64,000 nt of DNA from Agrobacterium tumefaciens (GTDB lineage: Bacteria; Pseudomonadota; Alphaproteobacteria; Rhizobiales; Rhizobiaceae), in NCBI GenBank assembly GCA_025560025.1, contig CP048488.1, positions 62,001 to 126,000 of the forward strand, given 5' to 3'. A model generated the notes under the pieces. It saw only the letters and a program-made list of their open reading frames with translations. It searched no databases and had not been told where the DNA came from. The position numbers were made by a program, and so were the translations under genes. Positions 8,001 to 18,892 of this stretch are shown one piece after another; positions within the stretch are counted from its first letter, which is position 1; every line of letters starts with the position of its first letter.

Positions 8001-8759
8001 ATGCAAAAGCAACAGCCGCTGTTTGCCAGTGATGTAGACGTGACCGATGATCACGACAAAGCTGGTCAGGTATATGCGCGTATCAGGTCGGTTCTTATTT
8101 CCTATCGGGTTCCGTCGTCGACATTTTTGAATATCCGGACGATTGCTAAAGCCTTGAATGTCAGTCCTACACCGGTGAGGGAAGCGCTGATCCGCTTGGC
8201 GAATGAAGAGCTGGTTCTGCAAGCTCCAGCTGGGCGGGGATATTTTTCGCGAGTACCAAGTGTCGATCAGCTCGCCGCTGAATACGAGGCAGCATACTCA
8301 ATCATTTGCTACGCCATACGAAAGAATGCTCGAGGCTTTTCCCTAAGAGGTCTACGGCCGCTCAAGGAGATTCAGGCCGACGTCTCGGCTTTCCAACTAG
8401 CTGCAAATGGTGCGTCTCCATTTGTGGTCTTTTTGGAAACGCTCTATCAACGGCTCGTCGGGATATCGGGAAACGCAATATTACAAGCTCATGTGCAACA
8501 CTTCCTCGACCGTACGAGCTTCATCCGCGAATTCGATCTTCTTACACCTCAGCGCCAACACCAGATTGTGGATCATATGACGCAATTCATCGATCTGCTT
8601 GAAGGCGGACGAACTGAGGACGCGATTAAGAATCTTGAACAACAGCTTACGATCAAGACAGGCTTGCTTCCCGAACTGGTACATGGTGTGATGCAAAGGT
8701 CGGCCGCCGACAACAAGTCTATCGAAGCATTGATATCCGAAAGTCCTTTGAAAGGATGA
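8001..8759 (+). CDS. GntR family transcriptional regulator
   Basis: 252 residues with an N-terminal winged helix-turn-helix (IRTIAKALNVSPTPVREAL, about residues 47-65) characteristic of GntR proteins. A mostly helical ligand-binding domain of the FCD/VanR type follows. The gene is divergent from the phosphonate operon and shares its intergenic region, which holds two palindromes, so control of that operon and autoregulation are likely. Its stop overlaps the next gene by ATGA. The effector is unknown; a phosphonate or pathway intermediate is a reasonable guess. Confidence 0.88.
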   Translation: MQKQQPLFASDVDVTDDHDKAGQVYARIRSVLISYRVPSSTFLNIRTIAKALNVSPTPVREALIRLANEELVLQAPAGRGYFSRVPSVDQLAAEYEAAYSIICYAIRKNARGFSLRGLRPLKEIQADVSAFQLAANGASPFVVFLETLYQRLVGISGNAILQAHVQHFLDRTSFIREFDLLTPQRQHQIVDHMTQFIDLLEGGRTEDAIKNLEQQLTIKTGLLPELVHGVMQRSAADNKSIEALISESPLKG

Positions 8760-9271
8760 TCGAGTTGTCCTTCCATTCGAATTCAAACGGCGAGGTCTCA
8801 ACGCGGGAGGTTCGTGAGGATCTGGAGATTGCTACGGCCATCATGACCTACGCCATCAGGAGGAATCTGGGCGGCTTTCGATTTTCAGGTCTTCGAGTTC
8901 CGTGGATCATCCAGGATTGGGAGCCTGGCAGGCAATTACCGGACGTTGAGAGTTTTGCAACGGAAGTGGCGACTTTTCAGGAACATCTGCACGAACGCAT
9001 TGTGGCGCTCGCCGACAATCGGAAAATGGTTCGTACGATGTGGAGCCTGAACGAGAGCACGCGCCATTTTCGCGAATATGAATTGCGGAGGCCGGAAGCC
9101 GCAAGGGATATTCTCGATAGGACGGCAGCCTTGGTGAACGCCTTGTTTAATCGGGATGAGCAACTCTGTTGCACCATCTTGCTGCAATGCGCGGAACGGC
9201 GCTATAAGCTATTGGTTGTCTCGCCCGATACCTCAAACGGCGAAAACCCACGCGAAGCAGCTCCTTATTAA
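8756..9271 (+). CDS. HTH-less GntR ligand-binding-domain paralogue
   Basis: 171 residues, translationally coupled (ATGA) to the GntR gene. Its sequence resembles the ligand-binding half of that neighbour: TYAIRRNLGGFRFSGLR here matches CYAIRKNARGFSLRGLR there, and both continue with a similar helical pattern. No winged helix is present. It therefore looks like a duplicated effector domain that lost its DNA-binding domain, and it may heterodimerise with the full-length regulator to modulate it. An alternative is a decaying duplicate, but the frame is intact and coupled. Confidence 0.6.
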   Translation: MIELSFHSNSNGEVSTREVREDLEIATAIMTYAIRRNLGGFRFSGLRVPWIIQDWEPGRQLPDVESFATEVATFQEHLHERIVALADNRKMVRTMWSLNESTRHFREYELRRPEAARDILDRTAALVNALFNRDEQLCCTILLQCAERRYKLLVVSPDTSNGENPREAAPY

Positions 9272-9616
9272 GCTATCATCACTTACCGTAACCTCGCTGA
9301 ATGATTGTCGTCGATTGCGCGACCGGACAATCATCTAAGGGTAAAGGGTACGTTTCTGAAGGCAGCGGGATCGTGAGCTCGGTCCCTTTGAAGGCGCGCC
9401 TTGGTGCCTTCGACGGCGCTCGTCAAACATAAGTGGATCACTCAGTGATCGACACGCGCCTGATCACCATCGCCTTGAATTTTGATCACGGGTGGAAAGC
9501 AAGGCGACCAACCAGCCTAAACATTAAAATGGCCTTCTGGGTAAGCGGGTTGGCCGCAAAACTGATCACGCTGTCCTTTCTTACGAGGCGCCATGCTGAG
9601 CGTCTGAGCTCTAGCC
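9272..9616. other. Non-coding interval with repeated TGATCAC and a GATCACT palindrome
   Basis: No credible gene is visible here. There is a perfect palindrome GATCACT-C-AGTGATC at 9436-9450, and TGATCAC occurs at 9461, 9483 and 9563. Clustered repeats of this kind resemble the multiple short repeats at ends of IS21-type elements, so this may be an insertion-sequence remnant. The assignment is weak. Confidence 0.35.
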
Positions 9617-10390
9617 TCAAAGCAGACTGCCCTGTCCCACGGGCTCTCCGGATTTGGACACGATCGTGGATCCGTACGGTTCGCGCGACGAAATGATCAA
9701 CGCATCATCTGGCAAAGGCCGTGCCAGATCTTTGGCTTCGTCCCATGGCGCCTGCATCCACACCTCGGTCTCCTCTTCGGTCAGGAGAAGAACAGGCATC
9801 GCCTTCTCATGGATCGGCTTCACGAGATTGTTGGGATCAGTGGTCAAAAACCCATAGAGGTCGGCGGTCGTCGGCCCATCCTTCACCTTCCGGACGCTCT
9901 GCCATTGCGGGACATGGATGCCGGCGAAGAACATCAGCGACTTTTCCTCGTCCCGTGCAAACCAGGCGTTCGGCACGTTCCCGCCGGGTTGCTGGCTGGC
10001 GGGATCGGGTTCGGCGAAGCTGGTGACCGGGACGAGGCATCGGTGCTCGATACCAAACCATCGTTTCCAGTGTGGGAAGGTGAGCTTGCGGACGTTGGTC
10101 GTGCCGCGGTCCGCCTCCATGCGGATGAGCTCTTCAAGATCGGCGGGCTTCCCTTTGGCTTTCAGTTTTTCGGCCTTGGCTTTGGCGGCCTTTTCCAAGG
10201 TGAACCGGGGCGAGGGAAGACCCCAACGCGCATGTGCCAATTGTGTCCTTCCATCAGCGGTGTTGCGGACAATCGGTCCCATCTGATCGGGGTTCATTTG
10301 ATAGGCTGGCATGAGGTTGATGAGGCTCTCGGCGTCCTGAGCCCATTTTGAAACCCAGTCCTTGTCCTCCATCCGATAGAGATTACACAT
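9617..10390 (-). CDS. SOS response-associated peptidase (SRAP, YedK/HMCES family)
   Basis: SRAP proteins form a stable thiazolidine crosslink with abasic sites in single-stranded DNA through the N-terminal cysteine. Translation must therefore begin MC, and the ATG at 10390 gives MCNLYRME; the longer reading frame upstream would bury the cysteine and is rejected. About 257 residues, with the conserved HEKAMPVLL (active-site His, near residue 200) and ALIISS near the C-terminus. It is adjacent to a DNA ligase on the same strand, suggesting a small repair module. Plasmids with single-stranded transfer intermediates often carry such genes. Confidence 0.9.
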   Translation of the reverse strand: MCNLYRMEDKDWVSKWAQDAESLINLMPAYQMNPDQMGPIVRNTADGRTQLAHARWGLPSPRFTLEKAAKAKAEKLKAKGKPADLEELIRMEADRGTTNVRKLTFPHWKRWFGIEHRCLVPVTSFAEPDPASQQPGGNVPNAWFARDEEKSLMFFAGIHVPQWQSVRKVKDGPTTADLYGFLTTDPNNLVKPIHEKAMPVLLLTEEETEVWMQAPWDEAKDLARPLPDDALIISSREPYGSTIVSKSGEPVGQGSLL

Positions 10391-10446
10391 GCGACCCCCT
10401 CCGCTTCGACCAAATACGGCTACTCTAGCGCATGTCGCTTGTTTCG

Positions 10447-11508
10447 CTAGTCGAGCTGGTAAACGTCGGCATTGTCTTGCCGTTCCCGCAGGCCCTTGTA
10501 CGACGGATGACGGAGTTTCCCGTCCGATGTCCAGGCGCGAAACTCGATCTCGGCGATCAGGGTAGGCTGGACCCAGACAATGTCGGCAGTTCCGGAATGG
10601 GGCAGGGGCGGTTGCTTTCGCTTCCATCGCAGCGTGTCCAGTATCTTCCGCAACCGGATGATCTCGGCTCCCTTGAAGCCCGTGCCGACGCTTCCGACGT
10701 GGACGAGATCGCCATCGCGGTAGGCGGCAAGCGCTAACGAGCCGAAGCCGGCTGGGTACGATGCGGACCTCTCATAGCCGACGATGAAGAAAGCCTCGCT
10801 CTGGATGCATTTGACTTTTACCCAATCCCCGGTCCGGCCCGAACGATAGGGCTGATCGAGGCGCTTGCCGACGATGCCTTCCAGGCCGAGGCGGCAGACA
10901 TGCTCAAGCAGGACAGCTGGCTCGGCATCGAGTGTTTCTGATATCCGAATGGCGCTGGCTTCATTCGTTGGGCCGTTTATCGTGTCCTCGAGAAGGTGTC
11001 GGCGCGAACGGTATTCAACACCGCGCAGATCGTGCCCATCCAGATAAACAAGATCGAAAGCGTAAAGAACGGCGTGGGAGGCGCGCCTGCCAGCTTGTTT
11101 GCCGGATGCACCCAGCGATTGCTGCAGCAGCCCGAAATCCGGCCGCCCCTCTTCGTCGAGCACGACGGCTTCGCCATCGATGATCATCGTCGCCGGCCCG
11201 AGCGCTCGGGCGGCCTGCTCTATTGCCGGAAATCGATGCGTCCAGTCATGGCCGCCACGCGTGAGGATACGGATCCCTTGCGGCTCGATATGGACCGCAA
11301 GGCGATAGCCATCCCATTTCAGCTCCCAACTCCATTCGTTTCCGGTGGGAGGCTTAGCCTTCAATAGGGCCAGCGCCGGCTCGACGCGATCAGGTATGGG
11401 ATCGAAGAGGAGCTGTGGTTGAGCTGGATTACGCTTCCTGCGCGGCTTTGAGCGGATCGGCGGCTCGGTGTCGCGAAGGAGGGGTTTTGATCTCGGAGGC
11501 CTCGTCAT
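10447..11508 (-). CDS. ATP-dependent DNA ligase (LigD ligase-domain type)
   Basis: 353 residues. The nucleotidyltransferase motif [11 protein letters not shown] near residue 63 contains the adenylated lysine. [11 protein letters not shown] (motif III region) and [12 protein letters not shown] (motif IV) follow, and a C-terminal OB-fold domain ends with [16 protein letters not shown]. This corresponds to the stand-alone ligase part of bacterial NHEJ LigD; no polymerase or phosphoesterase domain is present and no Ku gene is nearby. It probably seals breaks or gaps in plasmid DNA. Confidence 0.9.
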   Translation of the reverse strand: MTRPPRSKPLLRDTEPPIRSKPRRKRNPAQPQLLFDPIPDRVEPALALLKAKPPTGNEWSWELKWDGYRLAVHIEPQGIRILTRGGHDWTHRFPAIEQAARALGPATMIIDGEAVVLDEEGRPDFGLLQQSLGASGKQAGRRASHAVLYAFDLVYLDGHDLRGVEYRSRRHLLEDTINGPTNEASAIRISETLDAEPAVLLEHVCRLGLEGIVGKRLDQPYRSGRTGDWVKVKCIQSEAFFIVGYERSASYPAGFGSLALAAYRDGDLVHVGSVGTGFKGAEIIRLRKILDTLRWKRKQPPLPHSGTADIVWVQPTLIAEIEFRAWTSDGKLRHPSYKGLRERQDNADVYQLD

Positions 11509-11714
11509 CCGGCCAGTTCATCAGAAAAACCTTAATAATACTGTGACTATCCCTATATTGTCCCCGCTATTCACCGATCAGGACATAAGACTGTAGAAGC
11601 CAGCGAAATTTCTTGGTCGCAGCTATTCACCTGATTCTCATAAAGAATCTCGAACTTCTAATCTTCGGAACAATACTCGTACGGTTTTGCCGCCTTGACT
11701 CCTTTCTCATATAG

Positions 11715-11729
11715 GAACAAAAACAGAAC
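11715..11729. promoter_or_regulatory. LexA (SOS) box GAAC-N7-GAAC upstream of imuA
   Basis: GAAC at 11715-11718 and GAAC at 11726-11729 are separated by exactly seven bases. On the other strand this is GTTC-N7-GTTC, the alphaproteobacterial LexA site. A TTGACA (-35-like) follows at 11731-11736 and imuA starts at 11791. This predicts damage-inducible control of imuA-imuB-dnaE2. The rest of 11509-11790 shows no gene. Confidence 0.8.
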
Positions 11730-11790
11730 ATTGACATTTGCACGACATGAAGTCGCCCTGCCAACACGACCTTGAAGGGAGCCGTGAACA

Positions 11791-12543
11791 ATGACTGCTG
11801 CCCGCGAAAGGGTAATCTGCGATCTGCGGGAGCGTATTGCATCTCTCGAAACCAGCACGGCGAAAAAAGCCGGTTGGTTGCCATTTGGCGTGCCGGAGAT
11901 GGATGCGGTTCTGCCTGGCGGCGGCCTTGCTCATGGCGCGCTTCACGAATTTGCCGGTGGTGGATCGGGCACCGTCGATGGTGCGGCCGCAGCTCTTTTT
12001 GCAGCCGGCATAGCGGCACGGACGAAGGGGCCGATCGTGTGGTGTCTGACGCGACCAGATCTGTTTTTTCCCGCGCTTGCGCAGGTCGGACTGCATCACG
12101 ACCGGATAATCTTCGTCGAGTCCGACAAGGAGGAAGACGTGCTCGCCAATATGGAGGAGGGGCTGTCCTTTGGTGGGCTCGGCGCCGTCGTCGGTGAACT
12201 CGTTCGCCTGCCGATGGTCAGCTCGCGCCGCCTGCAGCTGGCGGCCGAGCGCACGGGGACAATGGCATTGGCTGTGCGTCGTTGGAGGCGGCAGACAGAG
12301 GCCAATGATTTCGGGCAGCCGACGGCGTCGACCACGCGGTGGCGGGTGAGCGTGATGCCATCGGAGGATTTGCCAGTGCCGGGTGTGGGGAGGGCCCAAT
12401 GGTTGCTGGAATTGATGCGCGTGAAAGCGGGTGAATGTGCTGAGTTTCTCGTGAGGGCGTGCGATGACAAGGGTTGTCTCGATCTATCTTCCGGATCTGC
12501 CGACGGATCGCATTCGTCGCGCCGATCCATCCATTCCGCCTGA
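11791..12543 (+). CDS. imuA: ImuA, SOS mutagenesis accessory protein
   Basis: 250 residues, RecA-like in outline (PFGVPEMDAVLPGGGL near residue 33, as in SulA/RecA-related ImuA proteins), first gene of a three-gene mutasome. ImuA-type proteins work with ImuB and DnaE2 in translesion synthesis. A good ribosome site (GAAGGGAG) precedes the ATG, and a LexA box lies about 60 bases upstream. The 3' end overlaps imuB by 80 bases. Confidence 0.88.
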   Translation: MTAARERVICDLRERIASLETSTAKKAGWLPFGVPEMDAVLPGGGLAHGALHEFAGGGSGTVDGAAAALFAAGIAARTKGPIVWCLTRPDLFFPALAQVGLHHDRIIFVESDKEEDVLANMEEGLSFGGLGAVVGELVRLPMVSSRRLQLAAERTGTMALAVRRWRRQTEANDFGQPTASTTRWRVSVMPSEDLPVPGVGRAQWLLELMRVKAGECAEFLVRACDDKGCLDLSSGSADGSHSSRRSIHSA

Positions 12544-13975
12544 ACAGGCGATGGCGGTGATCGCCAGGAGCGGCTCGAAACGCTGGGTATCGGCGGCCGA
12601 CGCAGCCGCCAGACAAGCCGGCGTTCATGTCGGCATGCCGGCTGCGAAAGCACAGGCGCTGTTTCGCGGCCTGATGCTGGTCGATGCGGATCCTGCTATG
12701 GATGCCGCAGCACTCGAACGCATCACCCTCTGGGCGCTGACGCTTTATTCCCCGATCGTCGCGGTCGATGGGATCGACGGCATCGTCATGGACACAGAGG
12801 GTGCCGATCACTTGCAGGGCGGAGAGCTGCCCATGGTGACGAAGATCGCCAATCAGTTCCTAGCAAGGAAACTCACTCCCCGGGTCGCGATCGCCGACAC
12901 CTGGGGTGCAGCACACGCCTGCGCCCGTGCCATCAGCCGCGAAACGGTCATAGTGCCTTCAGGTGAGACCGTCCGCGCCGTCGAGAAGCTGCCGATATCG
13001 TTGCTGCGCCTTCCCGGGAAAGTCGTCAGCGATCTGCGCACGCTTGGCTTCCAGACCGTCGGCGAATTGGCCAACACGCCGCGCGCGCCGCTGACCCTTC
13101 GTTTCGGCCCGGAGATTGGCCGGCGGCTGGACCAGATGTTTGGCCGCGCCTGCGAACCGATCGATCCGATCCGCACCGCCGAGCTCATCGAGGTGAGCCG
13201 CGCCTTCGCCGAACCGATCGGTGCTGCCGAAACCATCAACAAATATGTCGGCCGGCTGATCGTGCAACTGATCGAGGAGCTGCAAAGGCGCGGCCTTGGT
13301 GTCCGGCGCGCCGACCTGATCGTCGACAAGGTCGATGGCACACGGCAGGCGATCCGCGCTGGCACCGTGAAGCCGGTGCGCGACGTCGCCTGGCTGACGA
13401 AGCTGTTTCGCGACCGGACGGAGAAGATCGAGCCGGGCTTCGGGATCGAAAAGCTCACTCTGGTCGCGGTGATGGCTGAGCCCCTGGAGGAGCGCCAGAA
13501 ATCCTCCTCGCTGGTCGAGGAGGAAGTGAAGGACGTGACGCCGCTGATCGATATCTACGGCAACCGCGGGCAGCGCGTCTATCGGGTGGCACCGGTTGCC
13601 TCCGACGTTCCAGAGCGCTCCGTCCAGCGCATCAGTCCTGCTGCCGATCCGGTCGAGGTTACCTGGGTCAGCCATTGGCGCCGACCGGTCCGGCTGCTGG
13701 CCCGTCCGGAGCTGATCGAGGCAATCGCCTTGCTACCGGACCGCCCGCCGGTTTCGATCACCTGGCGCGGCAGGCGGCGGAAGGTCAAGCGGGCCGATGG
13801 GCCCGAGCGGATCTTTGGCGAGTGGTGGCAGCGCGATGCGGAGATGGAGGCGGTGCGGGATTATTTCGTCATCGAAGACGAGGCCGGCGAGCGTCTCTGG
13901 GTGTTTCGCTCCGGTGATGGCATCGATCCTGAAACCGGAAGTCACCGCTGGTTCGTGCACGGGATCTTCGCATGA
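12464..13975 (+). CDS. imuB: ImuB, catalytically inactive Y-family polymerase-like protein
   Basis: 503 residues starting [16 protein letters not shown], the usual ImuB opening, followed by a Y-family palm/fingers/little-finger layout. In Y-family polymerases the first catalytic acidic residue sits in this opening segment; family knowledge says ImuB lacks the catalytic residues and acts as a scaffold linking DnaE2 to the beta clamp. It starts inside imuA and its stop overlaps the dnaE2 start by ATGA, so translation of the cassette is coupled. Confidence 0.9.
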   Translation: MTRVVSIYLPDLPTDRIRRADPSIPPEQAMAVIARSGSKRWVSAADAAARQAGVHVGMPAAKAQALFRGLMLVDADPAMDAAALERITLWALTLYSPIVAVDGIDGIVMDTEGADHLQGGELPMVTKIANQFLARKLTPRVAIADTWGAAHACARAISRETVIVPSGETVRAVEKLPISLLRLPGKVVSDLRTLGFQTVGELANTPRAPLTLRFGPEIGRRLDQMFGRACEPIDPIRTAELIEVSRAFAEPIGAAETINKYVGRLIVQLIEELQRRGLGVRRADLIVDKVDGTRQAIRAGTVKPVRDVAWLTKLFRDRTEKIEPGFGIEKLTLVAVMAEPLEERQKSSSLVEEEVKDVTPLIDIYGNRGQRVYRVAPVASDVPERSVQRISPAADPVEVTWVSHWRRPVRLLARPELIEAIALLPDRPPVSITWRGRRRKVKRADGPERIFGEWWQRDAEMEAVRDYFVIEDEAGERLWVFRSGDGIDPETGSHRWFVHGIFA

Positions 13976-16900
13976 GCTATGCCGAGCTGCAGGTCACGAC
14001 CCATTTTTCGTTCCTGCGCGGTGCAAGCTCGGCGCAGGAACTGTTCGAGACCGCGAAGGCTCTCGGCATCGAAGCCCTCGGCGTTGTCGATCGCAATTCG
14101 CTTGCCGGAATCGTCCGGGCGCTTGAAGCATCGCGCGCCACCGGCTTACGCATCGTTGTCGGTTGCCGGCTTGATCTGGCCGACGGCATGTCGGTGCTGG
14201 TCTACCCGACCGACCGGGCTGCCTATTCCCGGCTGACCCGCCTCATCACGCTCGGCAAGTCGCGCGGCGGCAAGAACAACTGTATCCTCCACTGGGACGA
14301 CGTCGTCGCATACAATGATGGCATGATCGGCATTCTTGTGCCGGACCTGCCGGATGACACCTGCGGGATCCAGCTGCGCAAGATGGCCGAGGTGTTTGGT
14401 GATCGCGCCTATGTGTCGCTTTGTCTACGCCGTCGGCAGAACGACCAGTTGCGCCTGCATGAGATTTCCAATCTTGCGGCGCGGTTCAAGGTGCGGTCGG
14501 TCGTCACCAATGATGTCCTCTTCCATGGGCCGGGCCGCCGGCAGTTGCAGGACATTGTCACCTGCATCCGAACCCGCACGACGATCGACGAAGTCGGCTT
14601 CGAACGCGAGCGCCACGCCGATCGCTACCTGAAGCCGCCCGAAGAAATGCAGCGGTTGTTTCCGCGATACCGGCAAGCCCTCGCGCGAACCATGGAGATC
14701 GTCCGTCGCTGCACGTTCTCGCTCGAGGAACTCACCTACCAATATCCGGAGGAGGCGATCGTGCCGGGCAAGGATGCTCAGGCCTCGCTGGAGCATTATG
14801 TCTGGCAATGCGTGCCCGACCGCTATCCGGAGGGACTACCGCCCGACGTGTTGAAGGTCGTGCGGCACGAGCTCGATCTCATCCGTACCATGAAATACGC
14901 CCCGTATTTTCTGACCGTCTTTTCGATCGTGCGTTATGCCCGGTCTCAAGGCATTCTCTGCCAGGGGAGGGGCTCCGCCGCCAACAGTGCCGTCTGCTAC
15001 ATCCTCGGCATTACCAGCATCGATCCCTCGACCAACGACCTTCTGTTCGAGCGTTTTGTATCCCAGGAGCGCGACGAGCCGCCGGACATCGATGTCGATT
15101 TCGAGCACGAGCGGCGCGAGGAGGTGATTCAGTGGATCTATCGAACCTATACCAGAGAAAAGGCAGCGCTCTGCGCCACCGTGACGCGCTACCGGGCGCG
15201 CGGCGCGATCCGCGATGTCGGCAAGGCGCTCGGCCTGCCGGAGGACGTGATCAAGGCGCTGTCATCCGGCATGTGGTCCTGGTCGGAAGAGGTCTGCGAT
15301 CGCAATGTCCGCGAGCTCAATCTCAATCCAGACGACCGGCGTCTTGTGCTGACTTTGAAGCTCGCACAGCAACTGATGGGCGCCCCGCGCCATCTCGGCC
15401 AACACCCCGGCGGTTTTGTCCTCACTCATGATCGGCTCGACGATCTCGTGCCGATCGAACCGGCGACGATGAAGGACCGCCAGATCATCGAGTGGGACAA
15501 GGACGACGTCGAAGCCCTCAAATTCATGAAGGTGGACATCCTGGCGCTTGGAATGCTGACCTGCATGGCCAAGGCCTTCGATCTGATCCGCGAGCACAAG
15601 GACCGCGATCTTGATCTCTCGAAAATCGAGCAGGAGGATTCTGCGACCTATGCGATGATCCGCAAGGCCGATACGCTCGGCACGTTCCAGATAGAAAGCC
15701 GCGCCCAGATGGCGATGCTGCCGCGGTTGAAACCCCGGACCTTCTACGACCTTGTGGTACAAGTCGCAATTGTCCGGCCCGGTCCGATCCAGGGGGACAT
15801 GGTGCATCCCTATCTGCGCCGGCGAGAAGGCAAGGAGGCAGTCGAATATCCGACGCCGGAGCTGGAAGCGGTGCTCGGCAAGACGCTCGGCGTGCCGCTG
15901 TTTCAGGAGTCGGCGATGCGGGTCGCGATGGTCTGCGCCGGCTTTACCGGTGGCGAAGCCGACCAGCTGCGCAAGTCGATGGCGACTTTCAAGTTCACCG
16001 GCGGCGTCTCGCAGTTCAAGGACAAACTCGTGTCCGGCATGGTGAGGAACGGCTACGCGCCGGAATTCGCCGAAAAGACCTTCTCCCAGCTCGAAGGCTT
16101 TGGCTCCTATGGTTTTCCGGAGAGCCACGCGGCTTCGTTCGCGCTGATCGCCTATGCCTCGAGCTACATCAAATGCCATTATCCGGAAGCCTTTTGCGCG
16201 GCGCTCATCAATTCGCAGCCGATGGGTTTTTACGCGCCGGCGCAGATTGTCGGCGACGCGAGAGCCCACGGCGTCGAGGTGCGGCCGGTTTGCATCAACC
16301 GGTCGCGGTGGGACTGTACGCTGGAGCGGATCGGCAATTCCGATCGCCACGCTGTCCGGCTCGGTTTCCGGCAGGTGAAAGGACTGGCGGTCGCTGACGT
16401 GGCGCGCGTCGTCGCCGCACGCATGAACAATGCCTTTGTCTCAGTTGACGACATGTGGCGTCGATCCGGAGTGCCATCGGAGGCGCTTGTCCAGCTTGCC
16501 AAGGCCGATGCCTTTCTGCCGTCGCTGAAGCTTGAGCGCCGCGACGCGCTCTGGGCGATCAAGGCGTTGCGCGACCAACCCTTGCCACTATTTGCGGCCG
16601 CCGCCGAGCGGGAGATGGCTGCGATCGCCGAGCAGCAGGAGCCGGAGGTCGCGCTTCGGCAGATGACGGACGGGCATAACGTCATCGAGGATTACAGCCA
16701 TACCGGACTGACATTGCGGCAGCATCCAATCGCCTTCCTGCGCAAGGATTTATCATTGCGCAACATCATCACCTGTGCCGAGGCGATGAATTCGCGGGAC
16801 GGGCGTTGGGTCTATACCGCCGGACTTGTCCTGGTGCGGCAAATGCCCGGATCGGCCAAGGGCGTGATGTTCATCACCATCGAGGACGAGACCGGGCCGG

Positions 16901-17235
16901 CCAATCTCGTTGTCTGGCCGACACTGTTTGAAAAACGCCGGCGGATCGTTCTCGGATCCTCGATGATGGCCATCAATGGTCGAATCCAGCGGGAAGGGGA
17001 GGTCGTCCATCTTGTCGCCCAGCAGCTGTTCGACCTGTCAGGCGATCTGACCGGTCTGGCTGATCGCGATGAAGAGTTCAAGCTGCCGGCAGGCAGGGGT
17101 GATGAGTTCGCCCACGGATCGCCGGGAAGTTCGGATACGCGAGACAAGTCGAAGCCTGTTGTAGCCCCGCGCGACATTTTCGCGCCCGATCTTCACATTG
17201 ATACGCTGAAAATCAAAAGCCGGAACTTCCATTGA
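13972..17235 (+). CDS. dnaE2: DnaE2, error-prone DNA polymerase III alpha subunit
   Basis: 1087 residues. The N-terminal PHP domain opens [18 protein letters not shown], and the C-family polymerase core includes [14 protein letters not shown] (near 325) and [13 protein letters not shown] (near 370) carrying catalytic aspartates. The C-terminal OB-fold region lies around residues 930-1030. Length matches DnaE2 (about 1080), shorter than the replicative DnaE1. It completes the SOS mutasome with imuA and imuB and should carry out mutagenic translesion synthesis under LexA control. Confidence 0.95.
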   Translation: MSYAELQVTTHFSFLRGASSAQELFETAKALGIEALGVVDRNSLAGIVRALEASRATGLRIVVGCRLDLADGMSVLVYPTDRAAYSRLTRLITLGKSRGGKNNCILHWDDVVAYNDGMIGILVPDLPDDTCGIQLRKMAEVFGDRAYVSLCLRRRQNDQLRLHEISNLAARFKVRSVVTNDVLFHGPGRRQLQDIVTCIRTRTTIDEVGFERERHADRYLKPPEEMQRLFPRYRQALARTMEIVRRCTFSLEELTYQYPEEAIVPGKDAQASLEHYVWQCVPDRYPEGLPPDVLKVVRHELDLIRTMKYAPYFLTVFSIVRYARSQGILCQGRGSAANSAVCYILGITSIDPSTNDLLFERFVSQERDEPPDIDVDFEHERREEVIQWIYRTYTREKAALCATVTRYRARGAIRDVGKALGLPEDVIKALSSGMWSWSEEVCDRNVRELNLNPDDRRLVLTLKLAQQLMGAPRHLGQHPGGFVLTHDRLDDLVPIEPATMKDRQIIEWDKDDVEALKFMKVDILALGMLTCMAKAFDLIREHKDRDLDLSKIEQEDSATYAMIRKADTLGTFQIESRAQMAMLPRLKPRTFYDLVVQVAIVRPGPIQGDMVHPYLRRREGKEAVEYPTPELEAVLGKTLGVPLFQESAMRVAMVCAGFTGGEADQLRKSMATFKFTGGVSQFKDKLVSGMVRNGYAPEFAEKTFSQLEGFGSYGFPESHAASFALIAYASSYIKCHYPEAFCAALINSQPMGFYAPAQIVGDARAHGVEVRPVCINRSRWDCTLERIGNSDRHAVRLGFRQVKGLAVADVARVVAARMNNAFVSVDDMWRRSGVPSEALVQLAKADAFLPSLKLERRDALWAIKALRDQPLPLFAAAAEREMAAIAEQQEPEVALRQMTDGHNVIEDYSHTGLTLRQHPIAFLRKDLSLRNIITCAEAMNSRDGRWVYTAGLVLVRQMPGSAKGVMFITIEDETGPANLVVWPTLFEKRRRIVLGSSMMAINGRIQREGEVVHLVAQQLFDLSGDLTGLADRDEEFKLPAGRGDEFAHGSPGSSDTRDKSKPVVAPRDIFAPDLHIDTLKIKSRNFH

Positions 17236-17318
17236 TTTTCCCCATCCTGAGGCGCGGTGGCGCCCAGGGAGTTGTCAGTCCGCTCGCAGCAATTTTAAAG
17301 CAAAATAAAGAGAACCTC

Positions 17319-18437
17319 ATGATACGCGCTTTCAAATCATCGTCGAACTCAACCGAAATTATCAACCTCGACAGGGATGCCATCCGAGAAAACCATCGGA
17401 ATGGTCGACAAACCAATATTATGTTCGACACCAATATCCTGATTGCAATCGAAAGCGCCTATAAGACCGGCCAGCGACACCAGGAACTTAAGAATGCTGG
17501 TGTTCTGGAACTCGCGAGACTCATCGAGAAGACCTCCAGGTCTGGCGTATTCATCTCGCCCGCAGCGGCTTACCAAGAACTGCCCCCAGCGCGTCGAGGC
17601 GACGTTGAAGCAGCGTTCGACAGGTTTCTTGCAGACTATCTGCCAAATTTCCGTGAGGACCCAAACTCGATGAAGGTTCCGTATGCTGGTGGAAAGATGG
17701 ACCCTGAGCATTTTAGCGCGCTGTCGCTGGAGCGTCAGAAGGCAATCTCGTGCTCATATGCTTCGCTGCTCGCTATGAACGTCATACATCGATTAGAGGC
17801 GTTGAATGGCCTGGAAAAATTCGCCCTCTACATCGATTATTGCGCCGAGGTACTGGATCTCATCAGTCTCAAGGAACTGACGATCGCTCGATATGTCTTC
17901 GCCCCCGAAAATGGCTTAACTGACCAACTCAGGACGCGGAAAGTAGCTATCACAAACAACTTCGTGAAACTGAAAAAGGGTGGCGGCAAAGGCTTGACAC
18001 CCGACAAAGTACTGGCGCGCATCGCTTTGAATGGAGCCAACGACCTGAAGCTGATTGCTGCTGCAGATATCGTGAACAATTCGCGCGAGCAGTTCAACTT
18101 CGGGATCATCGAGCATGATGTCTGGATCGCAACCAGCGACGACAAGCTCTACGAGTTTTGCTGCGCCTGCCCGGGCTACATGCGTCGGGAACGTGGCGGT
18201 CCCCTGGCTAGATATGTCGAGACACATACTGACATAAAAGGAACCCGCTACTGGCGGGATTCCATCGAAATACAGCAGCGCAGACTTGAGGAGCGTTATT
18301 TCGCAGTAGATCGCGAAAGGGAAATGGACTCAATCGTGCAGTCAGCCTTTGATATCGAGGCTGACCTGCTGAACGGTAAAGCTGACGATTATTTCAGACT
18401 AAGGTCATGGCGATCTCCGCGAGTGATGCACAACTAA
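17319..18437 (+). CDS. PIN-like domain protein, predicted metal-dependent RNase
   Basis: 372 residues from the ATG at 17319 (preceded by AAGAGAA); the frame extends further upstream but without a ribosome site. It is not a known named family to me. Four spaced acidic positions fit a PIN nuclease: MFDTNILIA near residue 36, AAAYQEL near 85, NDLKLIAAADIV near 245, and WIATSDDKLYEF near 270. It is much longer than VapC toxins, with extra helical insertions, and no antitoxin is adjacent. It may be a stand-alone defence or RNA-processing enzyme. It follows dnaE2 by 84 bases. Confidence 0.55.
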   Translation: MIRAFKSSSNSTEIINLDRDAIRENHRNGRQTNIMFDTNILIAIESAYKTGQRHQELKNAGVLELARLIEKTSRSGVFISPAAAYQELPPARRGDVEAAFDRFLADYLPNFREDPNSMKVPYAGGKMDPEHFSALSLERQKAISCSYASLLAMNVIHRLEALNGLEKFALYIDYCAEVLDLISLKELTIARYVFAPENGLTDQLRTRKVAITNNFVKLKKGGGKGLTPDKVLARIALNGANDLKLIAAADIVNNSREQFNFGIIEHDVWIATSDDKLYEFCCACPGYMRRERGGPLARYVETHTDIKGTRYWRDSIEIQQRRLEERYFAVDREREMDSIVQSAFDIEADLLNGKADDYFRLRSWRSPRVMHN

Positions 18438-18892
18438 TAAGGGTCCTCGCCCCGGGCCTCTAGACGCAAGCGTTCGAACCCATGCTTTCACTCCTGCTCC
18501 TTTAGCTGTTGAGCCAGTACGGCAATGTCCTCGCTTTTCATCACGCGTTCCAATTTCTTCCGCTCTTCTCACCAGCTCAGTCTTACCGCGCTTCCGAATT
18601 GATACCAAAACCGGCCTCTGAGGAGAGCAGATCTCGGAGAGATCCGCATTCGCTATAAGGTTTGCTCCCGCATGATCATTGTCGGTTGAACGAGGTCCAT
18701 AGGAGACGTGCCATTCCGCTCTTGATGGATGGCTTCCTGGTCCGGCCCCGGATCTCCGACGATCAACCCGCTGCGGGGTCGGCTAGCAAGCTGCCGCCGC
18801 TCGGCTTCGCCCTCGCGGTGATCGCGACCGGTTCCGGACACTGACGGGAGCCATCGAGCGGGAATGGCCCGCTCCAAAGATGGAGCCTTCAG
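18438..18892 (+). other. Non-coding leader with imperfect inverted repeat (arms 18728-18751 and 18828-18855)
   Basis: No gene is seen in this 455-base stretch. Close to the next gene, 18728-18751 is an inverted, imperfect copy of 18828-18855: blocks GATGGCT, CC, GTCCGG and CCGG are shared, with a 4-base indel. The right arm ends 37 bases before the next start codon. A short local hairpin with GAGCGGG/CCCGCTC arms follows at about 18856-18874. It matches leaders found before other genes of this block. Confidence 0.5.

Noticed and set aside
11651..11670. Second possible SOS box (two GAAC words)
   Set aside because: The words are separated by 12 bases, not 7.
18460..18520. tRNA-like fragment with GGTTCGAAC
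   Set aside because: On the minus strand the T-loop-like sequence is present but the flanking bases do not form the T stem and no acceptor stem or cloverleaf is possible.
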